The notes: a model not told the origin generated them from the sequence alone. A DNA stretch of 64,000 bases from Mucilaginibacter sp. (GCF_028288225.1 NZ_JAQBOC010000023.1:1-64000); one strand, 5' to 3'. Numbered from the stretch's first letter, positions 9,385 to 18,542 are shown. A program made the numbers and translations.

Positions 9385-9497
9385 ACCAGCAGGTGGGCTA
9401 CCTGTCCTGCGAGCCACAAGGGAGAGCCTTGCGGCAGCGAAAAGCACTTGCGGTAGCTGGGCGCCACAAGGCAGAGCCTTCCGGAAGCGGGGAATAG
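9385..9497. repeat. Degraded GC-rich dispersed repeat
   Basis: Contains two tandem-like units, 'ccacaagggagagccttgcgg' region and 'gccacaaggcagagccttccgg' region, plus 'cacttgcggtagctggg'. Related strings occur at 24455-24505 and 25290-25340. It abuts the 3' end of the AIPR gene and contrasts sharply in composition with the AT-rich genes around it. Confidence 0.4.
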
Positions 9498-9498
9498 G

Positions 9499-11274
9499 TC
9501 ATTTTAAAAAAAATTCTTTTATATCCTCGTCTAACAAATTAACTTTATAATAAAGTTCGTAATTCCGTGCATCAACATTAAAGTAATTGGTTTCTGCATG
9601 TTTATCTTTAATAAATTCGTCAAATTCCTTCCATTTAGTTAATCGCTTTTCGACAAATTCTTTTACCTGATCAAAAATCTCATTCGATTGCCGTTTTATA
9701 ATTGGCTTTAAAAGTCCAATAGATGCAACAACAGCCCACTTACCATAGAGTAAAGAATAGCCATATTTATTAACGCTGTCTGATTTACGTTTAAAGGTGT
9801 TTTCAATTTGTTCCAATTCTGAAAACAATAAAAAAGCAAAAAGCATTTCGTGGTAATTATTTTCATCGTGAAGTATTGAAAAAAAAGTTTCTTCTTTAAA
9901 TATTATCTTTTCGCTCGTTCGTCTTGCAGCGGCAGGTTCACCTTTGTATGCCCAATAAGCTTTAATAAATTTTAATCTATCAATTACATATTTAATATCT
10001 ATAAAACCATTGAAAATGCCATCATGAAATTCACCGGATTTTCTTTCATATAGATAACCATATTCATTATATAGTCTCTTCTGAATAAAAATTTGTATAT
10101 CATGATTCGACCTTCTATCAGCTTCGCTCACTTCATTTTGTTGATTTGTAGCGTTACTGATGAGTTCTATGAAGCGGGGGTCAAAATCCGACGATTGTTT
10201 AATTGGGGTTATAATTTTTAATAACACTTCTTTCCCTATTAAAGGATTATTTGGCTTATTTAGAAATTCATCATAAATTGTACTTAAAGTATAAGCAGTT
10301 TGACCACCATTTAGAATTTGAGGTTTTGTTAAAATAAGTTGTCCTTCGTTCTGTTTTCCACTACTTTCAGTAAGATAAAAGTTGACGGAAAGGATAGTTA
10401 TTCCATTATTAAGTATTGCAAAATTGTTTTTTTCTTGGTTCGTTATTGAATGACGAATATTTTCATTCACGCTTTTTTTCTGAAGAGAGAGGAAATTTCT
10501 TGGGTTAAATTTTAGTATTGCATTTTTATAATGTGATAAAATTCTACCTATTTCATAAGTTGGAACAAAAATGGCGTTAACTTCAAAATTGCCATAATCA
10601 GTTTCAATAGTTTGTTTAAGTCTTGGCCTTTCTTTATTTACTAAGTCTATGGTTATAACTATCTCATCCGGATCGTAATAAGTACCAGTGGTAAGAGGAA
10701 AAATAAGTTTATCATATGCTTTTTCAGCATCATAGATTTCATAATGCGTGTTATCAATTAATCTCCTTATTTGTTCATCATTATATTTATATACGTTTCC
10801 TAACAATAAAACTATATAGTCGTATTTAGCAATATCCCTTATCTTAATTAGTTCTTTTTGAAATGCTATTACTTTTTCATTAAAAAGATTGCCATTACTA
10901 TCCGTTTGTTCACCTTTTGTTATTCGTGCGATTTCCATTCGCATCAATTCTTCGGCATTTATAGATTTATTATCAAAGTTTTTTGAATTGTTGCGAAACT
11001 TTGTCTGAATGAGATACAGCTTTTTTAATTCAAAATCTATATGAAAGGCATCTAGCCCCCCATCATAAGGTCCATCAGTTATTTGTTTATGTCTCAATAA
11101 AAAATCAGCAATTCCAAATTTAACTTTTAATAGTAAATGAATAAATCCCAGTGACCTCGCATGTTGGACTTCTTCAATATTCTCCTTATTGGGTTTATAA
11201 GATTTGTACGATGAAGGGGCTTCGCCACATAACTTATCTAACACAGAAATTAACATTTTATATTTGTGTTCCAT
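9499..11274 (-). CDS. AIPR family protein with Mrr-like nuclease N-terminus
   Basis: A 591-residue protein of the AIPR (abortive infection phage resistance) family. The N-terminal part has 'DGGLDAFHID' (71-80) and 'LYLIQTKF' (87-93), the GxD...QxK layout of PD-(D/E)XK/Mrr-type nuclease folds. The AIPR core follows, with 'NNFAILNNGITIL' (283-295) and 'PQILNGGQTAYTL' (318-330). AIPR proteins are repeatedly found in phage-defence islands; the mechanism is not settled. It is last of three same-strand genes after the ATPase and the PIN protein, with about 190 bp between it and the PIN gene, so it could have its own promoter at 11275-11463. AT-rich codon use indicates acquisition by transfer. Confidence 0.8.
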   Translation of the reverse strand: MEHKYKMLISVLDKLCGEAPSSYKSYKPNKENIEEVQHARSLGFIHLLLKVKFGIADFLLRHKQITDGPYDGGLDAFHIDFELKKLYLIQTKFRNNSKNFDNKSINAEELMRMEIARITKGEQTDSNGNLFNEKVIAFQKELIKIRDIAKYDYIVLLLGNVYKYNDEQIRRLIDNTHYEIYDAEKAYDKLIFPLTTGTYYDPDEIVITIDLVNKERPRLKQTIETDYGNFEVNAIFVPTYEIGRILSHYKNAILKFNPRNFLSLQKKSVNENIRHSITNQEKNNFAILNNGITILSVNFYLTESSGKQNEGQLILTKPQILNGGQTAYTLSTIYDEFLNKPNNPLIGKEVLLKIITPIKQSSDFDPRFIELISNATNQQNEVSEADRRSNHDIQIFIQKRLYNEYGYLYERKSGEFHDGIFNGFIDIKYVIDRLKFIKAYWAYKGEPAAARRTSEKIIFKEETFFSILHDENNYHEMLFAFLLFSELEQIENTFKRKSDSVNKYGYSLLYGKWAVVASIGLLKPIIKRQSNEIFDQVKEFVEKRLTKWKEFDEFIKDKHAETNYFNVDARNYELYYKVNLLDEDIKEFFLK

Positions 11275-11463
11275 ATTCAGAAATCAAAATTTAACCACCA
11301 TTATATCTATTAATTTATATGTCTGTCATTTGATTAATTATTGTCATTGTTTTTACGCTTACATCACAAATCCGTTTTAATATATCTATTACATACTCCC
11401 CATAATCCGCAAATTTATATTTATGGAATTTTTCAGCTAAAGGGTTATAATTGGGTTTTAAAA

Positions 11464-12423
11464 CTAAATATCAAATTTATCTTTATAGCAGGAATAAATA
11501 GCACTATCTATTCTATCACTATTTGCTTCAATAATTTCTCTTCGTGCATTCGAAACAACATAATCATTTTTGATCCAATAAATTTGCGTATTTGTTGAAA
11601 ATGCATTTGTGATTTCATTTAGTTGGGTTATTGAAAAACTGTCAAAATTTCTTAGGCGACTAATTGCGCCTTTTGCGCCATCAAATGAATATGCCTCGTT
11701 TAAATTTCTAATAATAATTTCTTTTTCTGTTTCGCTGGAAATTTCGATGTCGGGATAATGCTTTTTGAAAAATTCAGATAGCCTTTTAAAATAATGTAAA
11801 TTAGACTTCTTCTTGGATTTCCATTCTTTAATTAAGTAGTCATTGAAATTCTTTTCGTTTAGTTTTGAATAGTAATCTTTGTCTTCCGATATGAAGTATA
11901 AATCTTCGTCAATGGGTAAATACTCAATTAAACTAACCCAATTTATTGCGTCTCCATAAGATTTATCCTTACCAGGTGGATTACCAATATTAAACCTAGT
12001 AATTGCAGTATTTAATATTTCATGAGTAGTTTCAATGTTTTCTGCTTTGTCCAATAATTGGTTTAATACTTCATCGGCTAACAACGTGGCATTTTCCGCA
12101 TCATGTTGCAACTTTTCTAATAGTTTTATTTTGTTGTTTTCATATTGTTTAATTGCTTTTTGCATTATCTCATATTCACTATATGAATGGCAAATCATCG
12201 GAAACTGATTTGACAGTTTTGATGACCTTAACTTGTCAAGGGAATCCGATATTTTAACCTCCCTGTTTCTATTAAATTCATTCCTCGTTTGCTCTGGAAG
12301 ATACAACCTAATGTTCCCTGTGTTAATCAAAGCGACAAGTTTTTTCAATTCTTCTAAATCTTCATTCGAAAAATGAAAAAAGGTTAGAAAGATATTTGTG
12401 TCAATATATAAATTTCTTTTCAT
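11464..12423 (-). CDS. PIN domain ribonuclease (DUF4935-like)
   Basis: A 319-residue protein whose first ~190 residues form a PIN domain: 'YIDTNIF' (Asp8), acidic 'LPEQTRNEF' (Glu44, Glu49), 'GDAINW' (Asp158) and 'LYFISEDKDY' (Asp181), which together match the metal-binding set of PIN-fold nucleases, especially the DUF4935 branch. The C-terminal third is Glu- and Arg-rich and unrecognised. PIN domains cleave RNA, often tRNA, as toxins or in immunity. It starts 41 bp after the ATPase gene and is very likely co-transcribed and co-functional with it: ATPase sensor plus nuclease effector is a recurring defence arrangement. Confidence 0.8.
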   Translation of the reverse strand: MKRNLYIDTNIFLTFFHFSNEDLEELKKLVALINTGNIRLYLPEQTRNEFNRNREVKISDSLDKLRSSKLSNQFPMICHSYSEYEIMQKAIKQYENNKIKLLEKLQHDAENATLLADEVLNQLLDKAENIETTHEILNTAITRFNIGNPPGKDKSYGDAINWVSLIEYLPIDEDLYFISEDKDYYSKLNEKNFNDYLIKEWKSKKKSNLHYFKRLSEFFKKHYPDIEISSETEKEIIIRNLNEAYSFDGAKGAISRLRNFDSFSITQLNEITNAFSTNTQIYWIKNDYVVSNARREIIEANSDRIDSAIYSCYKDKFDI

Positions 12424-12464
12424 ACAAGGTTAAACCAGTTCTAGTAAAAAGGATGCGATAATTG

Positions 12465-14204
12465 TTACGACAATTGCTGAATCATATTTTTAATCGTTTT
12501 ATTGTTTAGCTTACTACAAATTGGTGTTATTTTGTCTACGCCATTACTGAAATGCAGCCCGTCATTATATATTAGACCTAATAAATTATACACCTCAGAA
12601 AATATTGCGCCATTTTCTTCTGCAAAAGCAAGTTTTGCATCTGTTTCAAACGTGTCGATATATGCAACTTTTAGCTCGGCAGTCGGCAATAAATTGTATA
12701 CTTTCTCTTCAATTTTAATTCGTACGGCACAACAAATTGAAATTGGATCATAATTCTGATTGGCTATATATAGATTTAATTCATTCTCGACTAACCTTTT
12801 GAAGTTTATCGATTTACAATATGCTAAATCCAAGTTCAATGCAGTAAACTCTATTGTCAGATCGCAATTTCCCGGATCATAATGTAAAAAGTATTTAGAC
12901 AAAGGCCTCTTAATAGAAATTTCCTCTCTATTCAAGACAATTTTATGTAGGCTAACATTGTTTTTAAATCTGTGTTTATCAAGATAGCAGACTTGAAGTT
13001 TCTGAAATCTGAAATTTTTGAAGTAATAAGGATTTAAATGCGTTAATATTATGGGGATTATTATTCTACCTTCATCTTTAAATTTTTGAATTAATACAGA
13101 AATATAATATTGAGTTGCAATTAAATTAGCATCATCTAGATAATCAAAAACCTCATCTATAATCAAAATATTTTTTGCACCATTTAAATTTCTACTGCAG
13201 CGTATTAAAGATGATATAAAACTAATTACGTCTCTTTCACCATTAGAAATTTGATTAGCTTTTGGGAATTCCACTACTAATTGAGCATCGACAACTTTAG
13301 GTCGTAAAGTCTTCCATGTTGCATTAAAGAAGCTAAACATATCATCATATATTTGTTTTTCGTTTATAAATTCATAATATTTTAAAGTGGTTTTAAATTT
13401 TTTACTATCATTTCTATAGATTTCTATTAGCTGAAATATAGCAAGCAATACTTCGGCATTATCAAACTCACAATGCTTTTTTAAGATTTTTGAAATATCT
13501 ATTAGAGGTTCGGAATTTATTATAGTTTCTTCAAATTCATCGTTGACTTTTTGTAAAATCTCTTGTGAAGTGCCCTTAAACGCATTAATCCTATCCTTTA
13601 CATTATTCAAAAACTTATCGATTCTCACGCCCCCAAATTTATCAAATTGAACATTGTTTTGTAATTCGACCATCAAATGTGTATCATTCAAAATTTCAGA
13701 TATGTTAAAAAGTATTTTCCCATTCGAGCCGAACTCTTCCTTCATGTTTTTAGGTGAATACGAGAAGTTTTCTTTATTAGGTATTTTCTCAATAAGAATA
13801 ATGGGATTAATCGTAATTGAAGATTTAACAACTGCTCTAGGTATACCAGGGACAGTTTTTTGAGTATGCTTGGAAATCAGCAGACTGTTTATTACATGAA
13901 CACCAAAATGGTCTTTAATTTGATTTTGTGTTTCGTCAGCAATTATTACACAAACTGACCGGTCATCATTTACAAATCTTAATTCTATCTTAGGTTTATT
14001 ATCTTCATTGTTTTTATAGTATGTTTCATCGTCAAGAATAATACCTTTTTTGGTTAGCTTGTTGAAGGCATAAGCAAATGAACTTTTTCCAAATCCATTT
14101 GGCGCAACGAATATGACGGGCTTATTTGGGATTAAATGATCATTAATCTCCAGTCTTTGAATTCCTTTAACATTTTCAATTAGAATTCTCTCTATGTATT
14201 TCAT
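12465..14204 (-). CDS. SMC/ABC-like AAA ATPase
   Basis: A 579-residue P-loop ATPase of the RecF/Rad50/OLD-like type. It begins with the typical 'IENVKGIQRLEI' strand, has Walker A 'APNGFGKSS' (34-42), an ABC signature-like 'ISNGERDVISF' (319-329) and Walker B 'NILIIDEVFDYLDD' (345-358). The region between is a helical arm of about 200 residues, short for a full SMC coiled coil. No nuclease (TOPRIM or HNH) domain is visible, so the neighbouring PIN protein is the likely effector. First gene of the ATPase-PIN-AIPR set; the promoter should lie at 14205-14270. AT-rich and probably horizontally acquired. Confidence 0.85.
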   Translation of the reverse strand: MKYIERILIENVKGIQRLEINDHLIPNKPVIFVAPNGFGKSSFAYAFNKLTKKGIILDDETYYKNNEDNKPKIELRFVNDDRSVCVIIADETQNQIKDHFGVHVINSLLISKHTQKTVPGIPRAVVKSSITINPIILIEKIPNKENFSYSPKNMKEEFGSNGKILFNISEILNDTHLMVELQNNVQFDKFGGVRIDKFLNNVKDRINAFKGTSQEILQKVNDEFEETIINSEPLIDISKILKKHCEFDNAEVLLAIFQLIEIYRNDSKKFKTTLKYYEFINEKQIYDDMFSFFNATWKTLRPKVVDAQLVVEFPKANQISNGERDVISFISSLIRCSRNLNGAKNILIIDEVFDYLDDANLIATQYYISVLIQKFKDEGRIIIPIILTHLNPYYFKNFRFQKLQVCYLDKHRFKNNVSLHKIVLNREEISIKRPLSKYFLHYDPGNCDLTIEFTALNLDLAYCKSINFKRLVENELNLYIANQNYDPISICCAVRIKIEEKVYNLLPTAELKVAYIDTFETDAKLAFAEENGAIFSEVYNLLGLIYNDGLHFSNGVDKITPICSKLNNKTIKNMIQQLS

Positions 14205-15040
14205 TGTGATAATATTAGGTTTTTAAATATATTGCTTTTATTCGATGTACTATAATTTAAAATAATTACTGGTCGTTAATAGATATTTTCCTCGCATTCT
14301 GGCGCGAGGTACTGTCATAAAAAGCAAGTATTTTTTCAAATAAATTTCCTTTAAATTTGTGTTAGCGAAAGAAGGCATACGTTGATACGTTGACGGATGA
14401 CTATCTTGTGTAGCCTTGGCTAATTGCCGGGCTATGTTGTTTATAAAGTGCTGCCACATTGTTCAGTTAAACAGGTAAAACCATCAATTTTAATCAACAA
14501 AAAAACGGAACATGTTGATTATGAGCAAATTACATCGGTATTCCAAAAAGCATTAATTTTTTATTGCTTGATTATCAATTACTTGTATTTTAAGAAAAAT
14601 TAAAAACGCTGATAATGAGCGTGTTTCACAGCGTTCCACCCCGTTCCGCGCAAAAACGGAACGGGGTGTAATCCAATATCTCTATACCCCATCCCCACCC
14701 TTCCCAAATTGCATTATAAAAAATAAAATCCTGTTTTTATACAAATCAAACCTCTTCCAGCGCGAATGCAGCAGCGGCCAAAGAGGTGGAGTTCTCTTGC
14801 TCCGTCCGGAGGACTCCTTTGGAGCGTTTAGGTAGCCCGCCTGCCGTGCAGCACCCAACCCCCACGTTAGCGATTGGCGCGGATACCGGCCCTGGTTCAG
14901 TTGGCAGTTTGTAGTTTGCAGTGGGCAGTGATTTTGCAGCGGGTTAATGGGGTGCAAAAAATGCGCCTAACGCCTGTGCCGTATAATCCGCTGGTCAGCG
15001 GAGCGGCCCCGATTTAAATCGGGGAAACGCCCAAATAGAT
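14205..15040. other. Intergenic spacer bounding the defence-like island
   Basis: Contains no supported gene; a 69-codon minus-strand ORF at 14250-14459 has no recognisable features. The right half is mosaic: the hairpin at 14638-14667, a 'cagttggcagtttgtagtttgcagtgg' repeat near 14898-14930, and a GC-rich palindromic string 'ccccgatttaaatcgggg' at 15007-15024. Confidence 0.4.
14638..14667. repeat. Strong hairpin, ACCCCGTTCCG arms
   Basis: ACCCCGTTCCG and CGGAACGGGGT form an 11-bp perfect stem with an 8-nt loop (cgcaaaaa). It is preceded by 'gctgataatgagcgtgtttcac' (14608-14629), which parallels 'gttgataatcagcatgttccac' before the hairpin at 29980-30004. The shared layout shows a dispersed repeat family of about 60 bp. 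Confidence 0.55.
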
Positions 15041-15222
15041 CTTCACATCCAAAACCCGCACATCTTTTTATCCGCACATCCGCACATCCGAAATCCGCAC
15101 ATCTAAATCCCCACATCCGCACGTCCAAAATTCCCACATCATTTCGCACATCTGCACATCCGCACATCCAAAATTCGCACATCTGCATATCTGCACATCC
15201 AAAATCCGCACATCCATTGTAT
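15041..15222. repeat. Degenerate short tandem repeat 'cgcacatcc(aaaat)'
   Basis: About 180 bp made almost entirely of 8-10-bp units of the type 'cgcacatc' with interspersed 'aaaat' or 'aaat' spacers, running up to the start of the next gene. Minus-strand reading gives low-complexity 'CADVRM/CADFGC' peptides, which I treat as translation artefacts. Units are too short and spacers too irregular for CRISPR. It may affect expression of the following gene by repeat-number change. Confidence 0.65.
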
Positions 15223-15230
15223 CTTTGAGG

Positions 15231-15944
15231 ATGCCTTTTACTTTTGCGCATCCGGCCGTTGTTTTGCCTTTCGGGAAGCTCACCAAAAGCTGGCTCTCAA
15301 CCACGGGCCTGGTAATTGGCAGCCTGGTGCCCGACTTTGAATATTTTTTGCGCATGCGGCTGGTGAGCAGGTATAGTCATACCTGGCAGGGCCTGGTCTG
15401 GTTCGACATTCCTTTGGCCTACATACTGGTAATTTTATACGAAATTTATATTAAGGACAAGCTGATAACGCACCTTCCTTCAGCACTTAACCGGCGACTT
15501 TTTTGGTTTATGGGCTTCCGCACCTATTACTCGCTGGGGTATTTTATCGCTATTCTGCTTTCGGTTGCAATAGGGGCCGCGTCGCATATTGTTTGGGATG
15601 GGTTTACGCACCCGCAGGGCATGTTTGTGCATGATTTCCCGACGCTGGAGCAGATCATTGATTTTTATGGTCACCGTATTTATGTTTTTCATTTTCTGCA
15701 ATATGCCAGCACTGTGGCGGGGGCATTAATTATTGCAATGGTTTATTTTACGCTGCCAAAAGGGGAGCTAACCCGGGTCGATAACATTGCGCCCTTTTGG
15801 TTGCAGGTAATATTGGTTATGGTGGTAACCGTAGCCATTAAGCTGGCAACCGGCACGCAATTGCATCAGCATGGCGATGTGCTCATCACCGTGATTGACG
15901 GCGCACTGCTGGGGCTGATTGTTGCAGCGTTGCTGGGAGATTGA
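15231..15944 (+). CDS. DUF4184 family membrane protein
   Basis: A 237-residue membrane protein starting 'MPFTFAHPAVVLPF' followed by 'GLVIGSLVPDFEYFL', the hallmark N-terminus of DUF4184. The ATG at 15231 is chosen over the TTG two codons earlier because the family starts with MPFT. There are about six hydrophobic segments, and the polar 'SHIVWDGFTHPQG' segment (about residues 123-135) holds conserved His and Asp, suggesting a metal-dependent membrane enzyme distantly like YdjM/LexA-regulated membrane hydrolases. The role is unknown. The tandem repeat ends 8 bp before the start. Confidence 0.85.
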   Translation: MPFTFAHPAVVLPFGKLTKSWLSTTGLVIGSLVPDFEYFLRMRLVSRYSHTWQGLVWFDIPLAYILVILYEIYIKDKLITHLPSALNRRLFWFMGFRTYYSLGYFIAILLSVAIGAASHIVWDGFTHPQGMFVHDFPTLEQIIDFYGHRIYVFHFLQYASTVAGALIIAMVYFTLPKGELTRVDNIAPFWLQVILVMVVTVAIKLATGTQLHQHGDVLITVIDGALLGLIVAALLGD

Positions 15945-16659
15945 TTCAGTTGGCAGTTTTTAGTGGGCAGGGTGGAGTTAGTTGGCAGTTTTCAGTTAGC
16001 AGTTGTATGGTGGAGAATGAATTTTTTCCTTACCTCTTTACGCGCAGCGAAGAGAGGTCGACCAGCGCAGCGAAGTCGGGTGAGTCCTCGCCGCCATGCA
16101 TTGGCGCCAGTGCATTGGCGTTACTATCGCGCGCATATTTACCCACCCGGTCGACGCTTCGCTGGACCTGCCCTCCCTTCGCTGCGCGTAAGGAGGGCGA
16201 GGCAAAAAAGTTAGTTGGCAGTTTTCAGTTGGCAGTGGGCAGGTTGAATGGTGGAGAGGAAAAAGCAAAAATAACAAGCGGGTGGGCTTGTGCCTACCCA
16301 TGACAGATCGTTTCGAGTAGGGGGGCGGGGTGTCACCCTGAGCCCCGTCGAAGGGCGACGTGCGCAGAGGCCTATCCACGTGCTAAGCATGGTGCAGAGG
16401 CCTTTGCCCGCATTGCTTCGACTGGGCAGCATGACAGCCTGCGCTTTTCATTTATCCTTTAGAATCCTCGGGATTTAACAACTCAGAATGACATCCACCC
16501 CGCGTTCAATGTAAAACATCGTGCTGAAATAAATTCGACATGACATAAAGCAAGCAGCGACTGCTTACCCACATAAATCCTAAAATCTTTACATCCTATA
16601 AACGGCGAAGCCCTCTTGAACGCCTTTTAAAAATAAATACTATGTGAAAAATCTTAGTT
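15945..16659. other. Repeat-filled spacer between DUF4184 gene and murB
   Basis: No gene is supported. In order it holds 'cagttggcag...ttttcagttagcag' units (15947-16005), the palindromic element at 16033-16199, a second 'agttggcagttttcagttgg' block (16213-16250), and the string 'tgtcaccctgagccccgtcg' with a mirrored 'cttcgactgggcagcatgaca' (16331-16435), the latter a motif scattered through many Bacteroidota spacers. Confidence 0.5.
16033..16199 (-). repeat. Dispersed palindromic element, copy B
   Basis: A near-palindrome of 167 bp. The left arm 'cctctttacgcgcagcgaag' and right arm (reverse complement 'cctccttacgcgcagcgaag') flank a centre with 'atgcattggcg' and 'tgcattggcg'. The right half matches copy A at 5125-5243 in opposite orientation. 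The structure suggests a non-autonomous mobile or REP/BIME-like element. Confidence 0.7.
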
Positions 16660-16667
16660 TATATTTG
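16660..16667 (+). promoter_or_regulatory. -7 element of murB (TATATTTG)
   Basis: TATATTTG matches the Bacteroidota TAnnTTTG -7 consensus and would start transcription near 16672, eleven bases before the ATG at 16683. It lies downstream of the alternative in-frame start at 16644, which argues for 16683 as the true start. Confidence 0.55.
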
Positions 16668-16682
16668 CACATCAAAAACAAC

Positions 16683-17702
16683 ATGCTCCAGATCCAGGAA
16701 AACGTATCCCTTAAAAACTTTAACACTTTCGGCGTAGAGGCAAAAGCCAGGTATTTTGTGGAGATAAACCACAAGGATGAGCTTGTTGAACTTTTTATGG
16801 ATCCGCAATGGAAGCAGATGGAACACCTTGTTTTGGGTGGAGGCAGCAATATGCTGCTGTTAAAGGATTATGAAGGCCTAGTGATCCGCATCAATATCAG
16901 GGGGATCGAACACAGGATCAGTCATGAGGATGTGTATGTGGAGGCCGGCGCCGGCGAGGTATGGAACGACCTGGTTAACTTTTGCGTGGCCCGTGAATAT
17001 GCCGGACTGGAGAACCTGAGCCTGATCCCGGGTTCGGTTGGTGCATCGCCCATCCAGAACATTGGCGCCTATGGCGTGGAGCTGAAGGATGTTTTTTACA
17101 GCTGCAATGCTTTCGAGCTGGCAACCGGCACCTTTAAAACCTTCACCAAAGCCGACTGCCGTTTTGAATACCGCGAGAGCATATTTAAAAGCGAGCTGAA
17201 GGGACAGTATATAATAGTGTCGGTAAAGTTCCATTTATCGCTTGTGCCCAATTTTAATTTAAAATATGGCGCCATTGAGCTGGAGCTTAAAAACCGGAAC
17301 ATCACATCACCTACCTTAAAAGATGTATCGCAGGTAGTTTCGCACATCCGGGTATCCAAGCTGCCCGATCCGTCAACCATTGGCAATGCGGGGAGTTTCT
17401 TCAAAAATCCTATAATCAGCGCTGACCAGTTTAGCGGAATTCAAGCCAAATTTCCGGAAGTAGTTAACTATCCCGCAGGCGATGGCCTGGTTAAACTTGC
17501 CGCAGGCTGGCTCATTGAACAGTGCGGATGGAAGGGAAAAGTGGTTGGAAATACCGGAACATGGATGAACCAGGCGCTGGTTTTAGTGAACCATGGCGGG
17601 GCCTCCGGAGCGGAAGTGTATGCATTTTCGTCGCAAATCATAGACAGTGTGTACACTAAATTTGGCGTTATGCTACAACGCGAGGTAAATATTATTAGTT
17701 AA
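16683..17702 (+). CDS. murB: UDP-N-acetylmuramate dehydrogenase
   Basis: A 339-residue type I MurB, the FAD enzyme that reduces UDP-GlcNAc-enolpyruvate to UDP-MurNAc in peptidoglycan synthesis. Visible hallmarks are 'FNTFGVEAKARYF', the FAD-binding 'LGGGSNMLL', 'LIPGSVGASPIQNIGAYGVE', the proton-donor serine in 'GNAGSFFKNP', 'PAGDGLVKLAAGWLIEQCGWKG', and a C-terminal 'LQREVNII' with the catalytic Glu. 'YRES' supplies the conserved Tyr/Arg. Length and domain order are those of type I enzymes. Start chosen at 16683 because the longer form begins upstream of the promoter element and family members begin close to 'LQIQENVSLK'. Confidence 0.95.
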   Translation: MLQIQENVSLKNFNTFGVEAKARYFVEINHKDELVELFMDPQWKQMEHLVLGGGSNMLLLKDYEGLVIRINIRGIEHRISHEDVYVEAGAGEVWNDLVNFCVAREYAGLENLSLIPGSVGASPIQNIGAYGVELKDVFYSCNAFELATGTFKTFTKADCRFEYRESIFKSELKGQYIIVSVKFHLSLVPNFNLKYGAIELELKNRNITSPTLKDVSQVVSHIRVSKLPDPSTIGNAGSFFKNPIISADQFSGIQAKFPEVVNYPAGDGLVKLAAGWLIEQCGWKGKVVGNTGTWMNQALVLVNHGGASGAEVYAFSSQIIDSVYTKFGVMLQREVNIIS

Positions 17703-17969
17703 ATATTTTTATCCAAAATAAAATTTCACCCGATTTTCACGCCCGGTTTATAATATTTCTGTTACACTGTGAAGTTATTCAACTTGTTGCCATTGTCATT
17801 ATATTGTCTTTTAATTTGCTGTTTATCAGGGTATTGAATTTTATCTAAGTGTAATAATTACACCGCTGTTTTTTGCCGCTTAATGCTTGTATGGAGATTA
17901 GGTCGGCAGATTTTGTAATTTGTAAATGGCACTATGCTTGCCAAGGTGTTAATACAAAACGTTAACAGT

Positions 17970-18506
17970 ATGACAAAGATTGAGTTTAACACCCTAGTAC
18001 TACGTCAGGCAACCTCACTAAGGTCTTATGCCTTACATTTTACACATGACGCAGATGATGCTAACGACCTTGTCCAGGATACAATGTTGAAGGCGATAAC
18101 TTATTACAATAAGTTTAAGGAGGGGACAAATTTAAAGGGGTGGTTATACACAATAATGAAGAATACCTTTATTAACAACTACCGCCGGTTTATAAAAATG
18201 AACACTTTTGTTACCAAGAGCGATGAGATCAGCTCACCAAACCTGGTATTTAGTTCAACTAAAAACCAGGGCGAAGCAAAGTTTGTGATGGATGATTTGA
18301 AAAAAGCATTAGACAGGCTGCCTGCCGACTATTATGTGCCTTTCACTATGTATTTTGAGGGCCATAAATACCATGAAATTGCCGATCACTTAGTAATCCC
18401 CATCGGTACAGTTAAAACCCGCATACACGTTGCCCGTAAGCTATTGAAGAAAAGCTTAAAAGCTTATGATAACGGTGTTGCAAAACCAGTTTACGCTGAA
18501 AACTAA
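17970..18506 (+). CDS. ECF-type RNA polymerase sigma factor
   Basis: A 178-residue group 4 (ECF) sigma factor, with region 2 'ATSLRSYALHFTHDADDANDLVQDTMLKA' and 'NLKGWLYTIMKNTFINNYRR', a spacer, and region 4 'LPADYYVPFTMYFEGHKYHEIADHL' plus the helix-turn-helix 'IPIGTVKTRIHVARKLLKK'. No anti-sigma gene lies next to it. A longer reading from 17934 adds twelve residues; the ATG at 17970 is preferred since family proteins begin 'MTKIEFN'. Monocistronic, followed by a strong terminator. Regulon not deducible from here. Confidence 0.9.
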   Translation: MTKIEFNTLVLRQATSLRSYALHFTHDADDANDLVQDTMLKAITYYNKFKEGTNLKGWLYTIMKNTFINNYRRFIKMNTFVTKSDEISSPNLVFSSTKNQGEAKFVMDDLKKALDRLPADYYVPFTMYFEGHKYHEIADHLVIPIGTVKTRIHVARKLLKKSLKAYDNGVAKPVYAEN

Positions 18507-18542
18507 ATAAAAAATTTCAGTTCCATCTACCTATAAATACCG

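Noticed and set aside
14250..14459. 69-codon ORF upstream of the ATPase gene
   Set aside because: No recognisable feature and it occupies the probable ATPase promoter region.
15041..15222. Possible CRISPR array
   Set aside because: Units are 8-10 bp with irregular 0-6-bp spacers; no 25-37-bp repeats, no spacers of constant length and no cas genes.
15220..15227. TATCTTTG as promoter of the DUF4184 gene
   Set aside because: It matches the -7 consensus but would start transcription at or after the ATG at 15231; chance within the repeat is as likely.
15941..16379. Several 70-120-codon ORFs on both strands
   Set aside because: All run through the palindromic element and 'cagttggcag' repeats; peptides are Arg/Pro-rich and repeat-derived.
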